Shown here: piece after piece, positions 1-10,635 of the stretch
Layout of the letters: every line of letters begins with the position of its first letter
Numbering within the stretch: position 1 is the stretch's first letter
NCBI GenBank assembly: GCA_002794775.1
Contig: NBAY01000010.1
Span: 310,001 to 374,000, forward strand
DNA from: Porodaedalea pini
Taxonomy: Eukaryota; Basidiomycota; Agaricomycetes; Hymenochaetales; Hymenochaetaceae
Length of the DNA stretch: 64,000 nucleotides
Direction: 5' to 3'
Notes under the pieces: model-generated
The model's input: the letters and a program-made list of their open reading frames with translations, nothing else
Databases searched by the model: none
What the model was told of the DNA's origin: nothing
Made by a program: the position numbers and the translations under genes

Positions 1-44
1 GTTCTCGAAATTGGCAGATATATAATAGCGATTCACGAACGATC

Positions 45-240
45 CTAGTATTTTCCGCTTGTGGTACACGGTACTTACTCGTAATGCACTGGCATGCATG
101 CTGTACTACTTTGGATAACGGCAGGCGCTTCGCGGGAGCTAATTGGAAAAGCTGAATTCAGAGACATGGGTCGCGGATGCTTTTTCTTCACTCGAAAAGG
201 AAAACAAAACTGACTTTATCGCGTCGGTGTATAGACCGGC
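45..240 (-). pseudogene. Relic of the Aurora kinase 3' exons
   Basis: Read on the minus strand, this stretch resembles the last exon of the Aurora kinase gene that ends at 2046. Conserved blocks include the codons for KRLPLS and a following QHA (QHP in the intact gene). An 18-base insertion splits the block after the stretch matching the RKRS-coding part. Similarity continues more weakly through the preceding intron towards the next exon. There is no matching kinase N-lobe, so this is a 3'-end fragment of a diverged duplicate, not a gene. It lies about 2 kb downstream of the intact copy in the same orientation. Confidence 0.6.
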
Positions 241-2045
241 ACGTGCCGGATAATGTCTAAATAGAGCTCTGATTATGCGAGGATCATACCAATTTTATCA
301 CCGGGCTGCCTCACACTCAAGCCGCCACCGATATTAATATTGCCCGTATGGAAAGTGTTCGTTTCTACAGGAGTTTCAGCCAACTGAATTGCGACGCCCT
401 GCTTTCAGTTCTCATGCTGACTTGCTTGCAATATTAACCAGTTTCGTTGCTTCCGTCGGGTTCAACCTGATGACTCCGAGTCGGAGTCACTGAACGCATC
501 GGCGTCTTCTTCGATAACAACCATCAGTTGCTATAATATTTTCTGGCCTGGCTATGCCGCCGCGCACATACAAGGTGGAGACTCGGACATCTGACATCAT
601 ACTCGAACTGTTACAGCTAAACGTTGAGAGCGCCGAGCAGTGCTTCTGATCCCCACTACGATGCACCGTCTGATGTCTCTTCGACAGCACGGCGGCGGCG
701 CTAGTCAGCGCTGGGCTAAACGAAAAAATGCCTTGAGGGAGGGGAATGATGAGCTACATTCAAGAATTCTTGTCTGCAATCCGAGGCCTCGTGGATCTAC
801 CTTGAGCAAGATGCTCATGCCATTTACCGGAACGAATACTTTCTGGACTCTCTTCCACGACGACTTTTATCCAGGGTGGGAAGCACGCCAATTTATTCTC
901 GGTAAAATTATTCTGTTGCCTTCATCATCCCCATCAAGCGATCGAGCAACTTGCAAGAATGTCACAGCTCAGCGAGTTTCTATCCTTAAGATTATTATGT
1001 TAGAAGCTAAGTACAATTTATAGGCTGGAACAAATGTGTGTCCGCCCCTTCGCATGATCTTTGGCCGTCCGGACCGTCAATCAACTCCCTTTACTTAACT
1101 ATCCTCTAAACCAGGTTTATAGCCACCATGATTTCGCGCATCACATTTTCCATCAGACGCGAAGCATCTCGACAATGTCTCGGGCAAGTCACAACGGACG
1201 ACGACGCGTACCACTATGATCTGGATGACTGGTGTGCACCGCAGCACGAGCTCCCCCATTCCAACGCCCAGTGGTCTTCAACCGCTTGCCAGCACGTTAG
1301 TGTCGTGCCAGAGATTGAGCTCACCTCTGAATCGGCACTTGGCGCGGACACTGCGTATATGCATGAGACAAGGACAGACTTACAGAAATGTAGGACGGAA
1401 GATGCTCGGCGGGACTCAGGATCGAATCTTCGTGCACCTTGAGTATCAGTCCTGCACACTCTATGAAGGCGGCCGTGGCGGCCGGCGTCGCTGTGCAACC
1501 TGTGGACAGGACGGCATTCATTGCCGACCCTTCAGTATTGAATGATCAGAGCGCGCACGAACTTCGTGTAAGGTAACTTACACGTAGTCCTACCACGTTC
1601 AACCAGTAATGCCTCTCTGAAACAAGAAAAGTGGTCTTCGGTGAAGGTTGTGTTGATCTATCAATCCGGCTCGAGCTATTTACATATCGGTTCAATCCTT
1701 CTCCTTTTTGAAGTCGCTTCTGTACCTATATCCTATGTATCGCCTTCCCTTCCCCAGCCTTTCCTCTGTCCCCTCAGAACGAGGCCTCCCGTCCTTATTA
1801 ATTTATATGAAATGCATATCACGGACACAGATGCATACAATGTTTATCGTACACGGTACCTACTCGAGATGGAAAATAAGCAAAGGAATGCGAAGGGAAA
1901 GTAAGCATGTAACATTGTCCACATTTTGAACGCATTCGTAAACCCAGTCACAACATAAGTGTCTGCCAAGAGCGGACAATAGATCATAGTTCCTCTGCTC
2001 AGTACGCTAATACGCGAAGTTTGTTCTTGAGGCGGCAAAAATATA
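241..2045. other. Intergenic stretch, no recognised gene
   Basis: Only short open frames are present. Two look mildly protein-like on the plus strand: 554-649 (an ATG frame of about 31 codons) and 1464-1574 (an ATG frame of 36 codons ending in TAA). Another ATG, at 1128, sits in a good fungal start context (GCCACCATGA) and opens a 104-codon frame with no recognisable domain. These may be untranslated exons, a small unrecognised gene or debris related to the Aurora relic at the left edge. Confidence 0.3.
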
Positions 2046-3637
2046 TCAACGATTCGTGGATGATTCTGTGCTCCGCTTGCGGTACATGGTGATCCATGGA
2101 TGCTGCAGCACTTCGGACAACGGTAGGCGCTTCGAAGGGTCAAACTGAAGGAGCTGGATTCATGCATATGGATTAGAAATATTCTTGCTTCGATCACCAG
2201 AGATAATTGCAGACTGACTTTCGTAATCAGGTCCTTCGCAGCTACGGACACCTTAGCTGGAATCTTCAGGTCCACCTTTGCTATGCGCTTGTACGTTGCT
2301 GTCCAAAATATGTTAGCCGATGTCTTTTTCAAACACACCAGCAAGATGTATCGTACACGAACCATTATATCCACTTAGGTCTTCAAATGGCGGCGTCCCA
2401 CAGAGAAATTCATATGTAAGCACCCCAAGAGCCCAGTAGTCAACCTTTTCATTGTGTTCCTTCCCGAGCACCATTTCTGGTGGGAGGTAGTCAAGGGTTC
2501 CGCAAAGTGTCTTTCGGCTGGATTATGAAATTTACTTAGTTCACGCAGTGCACATTGAACCCTGTACGTACCGGTTGCCTGGCGCATGCACGCTCCAACC
2601 AAAGTCTCCGATCTTGAGCTCTCCGCCGATGCCCAATAGCAAGTTTTCGGGCTTGATGTCGCGGTGAATGACGTGTTTCGAGTGTAGGTACGACAGTGCG
2701 TCAGCCATTTGGTCAATGTAGCGCGAACTGCGTTTCTCGGAGAAAGACCCGGCTTTGTTCAGCTGCTTGTACAGCTCGCCCTTGCCAGCGAACTCGAGCA
2801 TAAGAAAGATACGTTTCTCGTCATGGAAATAGCCATAAAGCCGTAAGATATGCGGGTGGCGCAGGTTCTGCTGGATCTCGATTTCCCTTCGGATCTGCTT
2901 CTCTACTTTGGACTCGACGATCTCGGATTTGTAGAGGCACTTGAGCGCGAGGATGTAGCGTGGCTCGCATTTTGTTCGAACCATGTAGACGCGGCCAAAC
3001 TTCCCCTTCCCGAGCGGCCGACCAATGTCGAAGGAAGCAAGGTTCCAGTCCCGAGTCGGGCGCGTCCTGCATAGAAATCAGTATCAACTCACGAGCAAAG
3101 AAACAAAAAAAAAAGCGAAGCAAGAGCTTACACTGAGAAGCTGGAGTCCAATGCAAGTATTTCAGCGGCCTCACCAGACACCGCCGAACCACGCTTCTCA
3201 TTCTCGAGCTCGAATCCGCCATCATACTGTCCAATGTCCATCGTCGCCGGACCGGCCGGCGTCGGTGCCCTTGTCGAATTTGTCGCATTGGAGTTGGTTC
3301 TGGAGCGCTGTGTAGTAGCAGTCGTGGTAGTCGCAGCAGTGTTCGATCGCGTAGGTTGCGTCGCAGGCTTCGTGGTCGTTGAATTTGTGCGCTTGTGGCC
3401 CGCAGTCGCCGTAGTGCCAGTGTTTGTCGCTGCCGCCTTCACCACAGCGCTCATACCAGTGCCCGCATTCGCATCTCTTGTCGGCGCATACTTAGATGCG
3501 AGCCTCGAGCTACTCGACGTCTTCTTCTGCAGCGTGGGTGGGCGTGCAGGCTTATCCTTGCTGGCGAGGTCGAGGTTGGAGAGCTGCTTGGTTAGACCTG
3601 ACATAGTCGATGTTTTGGTCGCTGTAGTCGTCGTCAT
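2046..3637 (-). CDS. IPL1: Aurora-type serine/threonine protein kinase
   Basis: Aurora kinases phosphorylate kinetochore and chromosomal-passenger substrates to correct spindle attachment; fungi usually have one. At least four introns are inferred. The low-complexity Thr/Ser/Ala-rich N-terminus (about 170 residues) is followed by [19 protein letters not shown] (glycine loop), the Lys of [16 protein letters not shown] (catalytic loop), [12 protein letters not shown], and the activation-loop RRKTLCGT with its phospho-acceptor Thr. Next come [20 protein letters not shown] and, in the last exon, [23 protein letters not shown] and the RRKT loop are Aurora hallmarks. The start chosen is the ATG at 3637; a TTG-initiated frame reaches 3670, and the CAG just there could be an acceptor, so an upstream 5' exon is possible. 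All kinase motifs are intact. Confidence 0.93.
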
Positions 3638-4002
3638 TGTTGTCCTTCTCGGTGCCGCCGTCCTCTGCAAGACTGAGGATGAATGCTTAGCTTAGAGTGC
3701 GACGCGTCTGTCTTGAGACTCCGATCTCGGCGATGGTTCGTTTTCGAACACGCGTTACAGTCACGTGCTCGTTCACATTTTTAAGTTCAGCCAATATTAA
3801 TGATTTCTTTCGTTTCTGGCACTATGAACTTCATGAGTATAGTGACTAGAATAACTACAGAAATATTGTGCATGCGATAATGTACATGATGCAGATATCA
3901 ACAAATATGCTTCTACAAATATTCGAAACGATGGAAAGACGAAAGAAGAAGAAATTGAAGTAAAATTGAAGGAGTAAATCTAGGAAAGCAAGTACTCCGA
4001 GT

Positions 4003-7000
4003 CTACGGACTCCGATCTTCCACCTCAGAGCCTTCGACATCTGTGTCCACCCAGCTCTCCGACTCCGTATCTAGATCAATTATCCTTGGGGGACCGCCAT
4101 TTGGCTGACATGATGATGCAAGGCGTAGCCTATCTAGATCCGCCCCGTCCTGTGCTCGCGAGCGATTTTGCAACGGAGAAACTGAGAGCGGTTCGCGCGA
4201 CCCTAAGTCTCTCCTGCCATCTCTACTTCTCTCGCGCTCCCGACCACGGGTGATAGGGTCGGGCATCGCGCTCCGCCAGAACTGTTTCGTATCTCCATCG
4301 GCTTGCTTCGCACCTTCTAAGTTTCCGCTAACATACCGCATTTGTACGGTCGACGTATCCATTGTCGAGATACTCACAGTCTGGCTAGGTGCATCAGAGC
4401 TAGGCTTGGGACCTGCTTTCCGAATCTCATGCAGATGTGCACTCTTCGCCCATTTCTTCGCCGAAAGTGGCGTGGCTGCAATACCCTCTCCCACAGATAT
4501 TGAGTGCGCCACGGGTGCAGGCGTGTTATGCGAGCTCACGCGGCGCAGACGCGGTCGCCCTGATCCCTGAGCCGAACCGGATGGATTGGGAGAACTATAT
4601 GCGCCAAGAAAGCCCGACGATCGTGGTGCATGGGTATAGACAGATAAGCTGGCAGACGTGGGCGTCCGTGGTCTATGAGCGATAAATTGGCGAGGATGAG
4701 GCGCGCGTATTTCTGCTGGAGAACGGCCTTTCGAGGTAAGCGGCGATGCTAAGTTATTCGAAGAGCGATGAGGTGTCCGATCGACATCTTCTCGAGGTCG
4801 CTCGGTTGGAAATCTGACTTTATCTTCAAATTCGATATCAGCATCTCGCGTATTGGACGTTGACAGAGAAGAGCTCACCAGCTTTCTTGACGGGATTTGG
4901 ACTCTTCACAAAATCCCCTGGTATGGGTGTGGGACTACCAGTTCTCAGCTTCGACGCCCATTCACCACTGCCGAAGCTGCTCAAATGACGTCTCCCCCAT
5001 TCTCGCAATGAGTCCCTCCGCCCGTTCGACATCTGAGCAATGAACGGCTCGCCACGAGAGCCCCGCGTAAGCGCCATAAACACCAGAACGGTGAGCAGGA
5101 GACACAGTTGCGCGATACCCAGCCGCTTCTCGAGGATCACCTCATCCGTGAGGTAATCTACGCGGGTCTGCAGCTCGCCGTGCTCGCGTTCGAGACGCCG
5201 ACGCTGTCTATCCAGTTCATTAATAATTTTCTGGAAGGACTGTGTTTGTGCTTTTCCCTGCAGAGATTCACTCAGAGATGTCAAATAATCCAGAGAGCGC
5301 GTACTCACCATCCCCTCCAGACGACCAACATCCTCCTCCAGCCTCGTCAGAGCGTCTCGCAAGCTCCGTGTCTGCTCCTCAACGTATCGCAAGTACAGTG
5401 TTGAGTTTCCTTCAAGGAGACTAAGACGCGTCATAATTGTCCGGTAAATAGATTCGCCTGTGGCCGTTACGGCCGGTACAGACCGGGACTCGTGCGGGAT
5501 GATAGTGGGAACGGGAGATGAAGTCACCAGCGGGGACGTTTCCACGTTTGGTTTTGAGTTTGAGTCAGAAAAAGAGGGATCAGAGCCTTGAGAACCCGTG
5601 GAAGAGTCGTTATGTACGATGGAACCTGAAGCGGGAGGCTGGGGTGACGACTGGCTCTGAATGTATGAATTACTGGGCAAGGGAGAAGAGTCGGGAGAGG
5701 TGGGCACGTCGCTGTTGCCTAGTCTTGAAGAAATAGGAGAGGCATCGATATGTGAGTTCTCGAACTGTAAAGACTGGCTGTGTTCTTCAGTAGGATTCGG
5801 TACCTCGTTCACAATAGAAGGCTCCATCGTGACTGACTCCGATAGGACGCTCGTAAATGATGCTTCAGTAGGAACCGATTCTATCGTCTTCGTCGGAGAC
5901 ACGGTAGTGTCTGCGATTTCTGAGGGTGAACTATCCGGCTTCGCAAGAGATTTTGAAACGGCGCTGATAGGTTCCTCCCCGCCCAGCGTCCCCTTCACCA
6001 CCCGTGCAAAATCCTCTGCAACGGGGGCAGAACCTGCAGCTATCGAGCGCATCGCAGCATCGGCGTTCTTCGCCTGGTACTCCGCCTCCCATACCTCCCA
6101 TTTCCATTGCTCGAGATGCGTGAGGCCGTAAACGCGCAGAAGAGACACAGGACAATAAAACTCGTTTCCATAATGCGAATGAAAGTCGATACGGATGAAA
6201 CGGTAGAAGTCGCGCAGGGAAGTGGGGGGATGAAAGGACTACACAGAAGGTTAGACCCATAAAGACTCGGAAGACAAAAGATACGAGTGAACACACCTGA
6301 ATCCCGCGAATATTCTTCGCACGATATGTCCCTGCGGGAGTCCACCCGTCGGGGTCTGTCGTGTACGTGCGCGCAACGCTAACGCTAAAGTCTTTGAACA
6401 CGCCACTAAAGAACTCAAAGTTCGCGAGCTGCACAGTGTCGATGCGGATGTCCTCGCAGAGCTCAACGACGACAAACTTGTCTTCTCCCGGAGTGTTGCA
6501 TGGGCTCAACATGTACCGATCCTTTTTTGACGAAAGCAGAGATGCGGAAGAGCGGGCTGAGCGATGTGCGTAGTGCACACGTGCGGAGCAGTCGAGGTTG
6601 GCATAGTTGAATCGGTCTGTCAGAGGCACACGGAAGTGCGGTGGTGGTGGAGCAGGCGGCTCAAGCGGTGGAGGTCCGTCCGCAGTACCAGCTTCGTACT
6701 GTGCTTCGTACTGTGCATCAGGCGAGGTCGAGTGTGCATTTGCCTTCGTCGCACTGTCCCTAGGCTTCGCACCCTCTGCTTGCTCTTGTTGCTGCTGCAA
6801 CAACGCCTGTTCCTGCTTCATCTTCCAGTCCTCAAAAGACAAGATTTCCTCTACAGGCTCGCTCGATGGTAAAGGCTTGAGACAACAGATGGGAGGTTCC
6901 GGCGGACGCTGCGCGAGCTTGGAGATGTCATGAAAGGGATCTAGTGGGGTGGACGGTTCGGCGGCGAGAGCTGGTGAGAACAAAAGGAGGGCAATGAGGC

Positions 7001-7028
7001 CGACTGGCAGCAAGAAAGGCCTGTACAT
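4003..7028 (-). CDS. SLP1: SUN-domain ER membrane protein, Slp1-like
   Basis: A membrane protein of about 1000 residues. It starts at the ATG at 7028 with a signal peptide (PFLLPVGLIALLLFSPALA), a proline- and glutamine-rich linker, then a SUN domain of the SUN-like (SLP/osteopotentia) class. Visible blocks are FNYANLDCSARV, KDRYMLSPC, KFVVVELCEDIRIDTVQLAN, FFSGVFKDFSVS and RFIRIDF..HYGNEFYCP..LLRVYG. An acidic Ser-rich stretch follows, then a coiled coil (about 5150-5400) and a transmembrane helix (LCLLLTVLVFMAL), with a Ser/Arg-rich tail. An intron at about 6236-6296 splits the SUN domain. A second, of about 55 bp, ends at GAAG near 4827 and joins the KKA frame to the tail frame. In yeast Slp1 acts in the ER with Emp65 in guarding folding of soluble proteins; that role is inferred by family. 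Confidence 0.85.
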
Positions 7029-7248
7029 GGCATGGACGAGCTCGTCGCCTGCGGAGTCGTCAGCGTCGATTGAGGCGGCGCTGATTTGTTTTTAATTTTA
7101 ATATTTACCACGTAGGAGGGATGATCGTCGAAGAGCGCATCCCAGCTCGGCTCAAGGTCGGCGCCACGCTGTGAAAAGAACGTCTATATTTAGGCGTCTA
7201 TTTATTGAAGATATATATACAGTATTCTGAACTATAACACAATTGCAT
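7029..7248. other. Short tail-to-head spacer
   Basis: This 220-base spacer lies between the SUN-domain gene start and the end of the oxidase gene. It is AT-rich around 7190-7245 and includes a TATATATA run, which could serve the SUN gene promoter or the oxidase 3' end. No coding signal is seen. Confidence 0.4.
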
Positions 7249-8846
7249 TTACGATTTACGAGTCACTGCGCTCCTGTCTCCTTGAATTTCCTGTATGCTC
7301 TTGTATCCACTCAACCCGAGAGTAATCTCAAAATCTGAGAGGATCGACTTGATTTGCTCCGCAACACCCGCTTCGCCCGCCAGACAGAGGCCGTACATCA
7401 TAGGCCGACCCACTGCGCGATAAAAATGAGTTATCGAACAAAGTTTATTTGACCAATGACTTACGAAGGACGCCTTGCGCACCGAGTGCAAGTGCTTTGA
7501 GTATGTCGCTGCCCGTCCGGATGCCCGAGTCAAAGAGCACAGTGAACTTGCCGGAAGCTTGTGCAGCTCGGACCTTCTCGGATGCACCAATTTTATCCAT
7601 AGCTGCGAGCGAGGCGATGGCCCCATCTACTTGGCGCCCACCTAGAGAAGAGCACTTGAGTTAATAACATTTAAATCCAGCCGTATAATGAAACTCGCCG
7701 TGGTTGGAGACAACAATGCCATCCACCCAATCAAGAGCTATTTCCGCATCCTTTTCTCAAGTCAGCAAGAAACCTTGCACATATATGCGTGGTGCGTACT
7801 TCGACACTCTGGATGCCCTTCAATACAATGGGGCCGTCCCAGGCTTCTCTCAAGAGCCTTAAATCCTCCCATGTACGATACTTCCCCGAGTTCGTCTCCG
7901 CCAGCCATGCCCCGCCAAGTACCTTGCGTATCTTGACCTCCTCGTCGCCTTCCGCAACGCGCTTCTCTAGCGCCTCCGGGTCGTATGGGAACTCGACGTG
8001 CTTCCCAACGGGCCACAGCTCCTGGCCCATACGCTTCATGAACACTGGGTCCGAGAGGCCGATCGCACAGCCTGTCGCATGTGCGAAGGGCAGGTACGCG
8101 TTCTCGAGATCATGCGGCCGCCAGCCGAGCGTCATCGTGTCGAGTGTCACGACAAGCGCGGTGAAACCTGCGGCCTTCGCGCGGTTGAGCAACGAGACTG
8201 TGATATCGTGTGATCTGGGCCAGTAGAGCTGGTACCACCTTGGGTTTCCCGGCCCGTTGGCGGCGCCGACCTCTTCAATCGAGCGTGTCGAGGCAGTGCT
8301 CATAACGAAGGGCACACCAAGGCTGGCGGCTGCTCGTGAAGACGCAAGCTCGGCTTCTGCGTGGACGATTCCCTGCACACCGATCGGTGCGATGAAGAGC
8401 GGAGAGGCATACTTCTTTCCAAATATTGTTGTCTGAACAGATCGTGAGTCTACTGAACGCGGGAAATACGAATGCTCTAACCTCGATGTTGCGCGATGTT
8501 GCATCCCGCAGCATACGAGGCACAATGCGCCATTCGTCAAACGCTTCACGATTGAATCGCTCCGTCGAGCACGTACCGGCGCTAGAAAACACATACATGT
8601 ACGCATCTAACGCGTTGACAATTCAGCATGCACCGCAGCGAAGAAAAGCAAAGCGCACGTACCCATTCGATCTTTCATCTTCTCCCTCGCCAGCTCTTCT
8701 ATACGACTGACTTTGACCGTCGTCAACAGGGGCAAGCGTCTCTCCCTGTAGGTATTGATATTGTAGTCAGTCCATTTGTTCGCGCCTGCGAGGACCAAGG
8801 TAGGATTGTTTGGTTCCTGTGCTTTGTTCTCGTTGTCTGCAGCCAT
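7249..8846 (-). CDS. FMN-dependent alpha-hydroxy acid oxidase (lactate 2-monooxygenase-like)
   Basis: A TIM-barrel flavoenzyme that oxidises L-2-hydroxy acids such as lactate. Several short introns are inferred. Visible family blocks are ASPLFIAPIGVQGIVHAEAE, FVMSTASTRSIEEV, RWYQLYWPRSHD, VVTLDTMTLGWRPHDLENAY, GPIVLKGIQ, and the catalytic histidine segment GIVVSNHGGRQVDGAIA. These are followed by VLFDSGIRTGSDILKALALG and GRPMMYGLCLAGEAGV. The LGWRPHDLE segment after the flavin-site TLDT is typical of the lactate 2-monooxygenase-like fungal branch rather than cytochrome b2. There is no heme-binding N-terminal domain and no clear targeting peptide. The ATG at 8846 (MAADNENKAQ) is a good start, with a TATA-like element about 95 bp upstream. 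The substrate cannot be told from sequence alone. Confidence 0.9.
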
Positions 8847-8938
8847 CCTTGCAGTCTTCGCAGTAGATAGTCCACTTGTCCTACTTCAAGTGTGTGGGAG
8901 ACTAGTCAGCTAGAACGCTGCGTGAGATACCAGGGTGC

Positions 8939-8948
8939 CTATATATGC
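8939..8948 (-). promoter_or_regulatory. TATA-like box upstream of the oxidase
   Basis: On the minus strand this reads GCATATATAG, about 93-102 bases before the oxidase ATG at 8846. That is a plausible TATA distance for a gene with a short 5' UTR. Confidence 0.4.
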
Positions 8949-9257
8949 CCTATCATGTTCCTGTGATCAAAATAGACGTTTCGGACTGGCGATTCTAATA
9001 TTTATATTGTAATGGTCTTCATGCCGTCCGTGCCTCCGTGAATCATGTACGAGCAAAGAATCTAACTCGTTGCCCGAATCTCTCTGCAGATTTAAATAAA
9101 GATAGTTGCGCTTTGTTCGCCGTTGACCTGAAGAAAGCAGATGATAGCGCCGGTGACTCGACTGTTCGTTGGCGGCCGGGTCGGAATAAGAGGCAGTCAC
9201 GTGCATTACATTATCTATGACGTACCAAACTTGATTTTTTGTTACATTGGTACATCA
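8949..9257. other. Intergenic stretch left of the MITEs
   Basis: About 310 bases with no gene recognised, between the oxidase promoter and the outer mobile element. Confidence 0.4.
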
Positions 9258-9259
9258 TA

Positions 9260-10534
9260 CTATATAGCGACCCCTCATTTACACTTTTTGTCTACAGCTT
9301 CAACACAACACTTTTTCACCTCCAAAAAAATAAATGAGTGTATCTATTTTCGATTTATGTAGCTGTGCTTTATAAAAAAATTTAGCGATTTTTTGGAGAG
9401 GTACACAGAAATGTAATGCATTGGGTCCCCTCTTTACACTTTTTGTCACACGACGTCACGGGGCAGAGGCCTGCGGCATCGTTATGCTTCCCAGGACACA
9501 CTATGAAGCTTTTGTCACTCTTTGTCACTTCTGAGATTCTTTCCTCTCCTGTAATTCACAATCAAAAGATTCTGGCTTGAAAAAAATCATGTATGCTTAT
9601 ATGTGAGTATAAAACACATCACTGCCCAAGACTTTATAAAAAATGACATACAGACATTCACGTGTCCTTTAAACACCACTGTTCCTTTGAACACCTAGCA
9701 ATTTCTCCCTCAAAAAATTTAACGTAGTGCTGAAAAAATACCTGAATGTGTATGCAGTGGCTGGCAATATAGGTGCAAATTTTTAACAGAATCGGTGCAA
9801 TGGTTGAGTCCAGAGAAAATCAGAAATGTCAAACTTTAATCAAAACTTGCAGCATCTCTTGCTAACAAATTTTATTCTGAAAGTATCACTTAACAGAAAC
9901 ATGTGAAAAATTTCACACAGAATTCATACCATCTAAATTATATATTATCGAAGTTTGAAAGCAGGAGAGTGAGTTTTGCAATTTACGGAGGTCAGACAAT
10001 GCAGACAATGGTCAAATTTGACAGGTTCATAAGCCGATCTGATGACGTAAGTGCATTGCAAGATTACGGTGACACTAGTGTGACATTATCATGTGCGGTG
10101 TTCAAAGGAGTTGATTTTCTCATAAAACACCCTAAAACTTGAGAAAGCAATTTCTATTTTTATAACACACTTGAATGCTCTAAATAATTCATGCAGATAC
10201 TTCTCAATAAGCACTTTGTACTGATGCAAAAATAATTAGAAAAAGTGTTCAGATAAAAATGTGAGGAGGGAAATCAAGTTAGTGTTTAAAGGACCGGTGA
10301 ATGTCTGTATATATGCTTTTTGAGGGCAGTTGGGCTCAAAAGCATGTGAATGAACAATTTTAATTTATGTACATATTTTATTGCCACAGAAGCATCTATA
10401 CTGTATTTAAGTGGTCTGAATACATCTTCACAAATTTTTGTGAGGCAAGAAGTGATGTAGAATATGGTGAAATTGAAAGTGTAAAGAGGGGAAAGTGTAA
10501 AGAGGGGAAAGTGTAAAGAGGGGTCGCTATATAG
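9260..10534. mobile_element. Outer non-autonomous TA-flanked element (MITE)
   Basis: The ends are inverted repeats. The left end reads CTATATAGCGACCCCTC and the right end is its exact reverse complement, with weaker similarity running on into a TTTACAC motif. Both sides are flanked by TA (9258-9259 and 10535-10536), the target duplication of Tc1/mariner/pogo-type transposons. Subterminal copies of the TTTACAC motif recur: one at about 9424-9440 on the left, and three head-to-tail GTGTAAAGAGGGG units at 10480-10523 on the right. No transposase is encoded; the only frame of any length (9903-10142) has no recognisable domain. A second element is inserted inside it. Confidence 0.8.
9651..10307. 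mobile_element. Inner TA-flanked MITE nested in the outer one
   Basis: The left end reads CAGACATTCACGTGTCCTTT and the right end mirrors it (AAAGGACCGGTGAATGTCTG), with AAACAC continuing the match inward. TA dinucleotides flank it at 9649-9650 and 10308-10309. Subterminal motifs CCTTTAAACACC and CCTTTGAACACC stand next to each other on the left, and a reverse copy (GGTGTTCAAAGGAG) lies at about 10098. The design is the same as the outer element, but the terminal sequence differs, so it is another MITE family. It has no transposase. Confidence 0.75.
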
Positions 10535-10635
10535 TATTATCAAAAGAACAAGTATAAAGTACATATGCGCATAGAAAAAGAATTAAACAGCAAGCACTTT
10601 CTTGTTGATTTACGGAGCAGGTACTTCAAGCTTTA

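Noticed and set aside
1405..1440. tRNA-like TTCGATC motif on the minus strand
   Set aside because: No matching acceptor or D-arm within tRNA distance.
9903..10142. A 79-codon ORF inside the nested MITEs
   Set aside because: No domain, lies in AT-rich non-autonomous element sequence, and is explained as chance.
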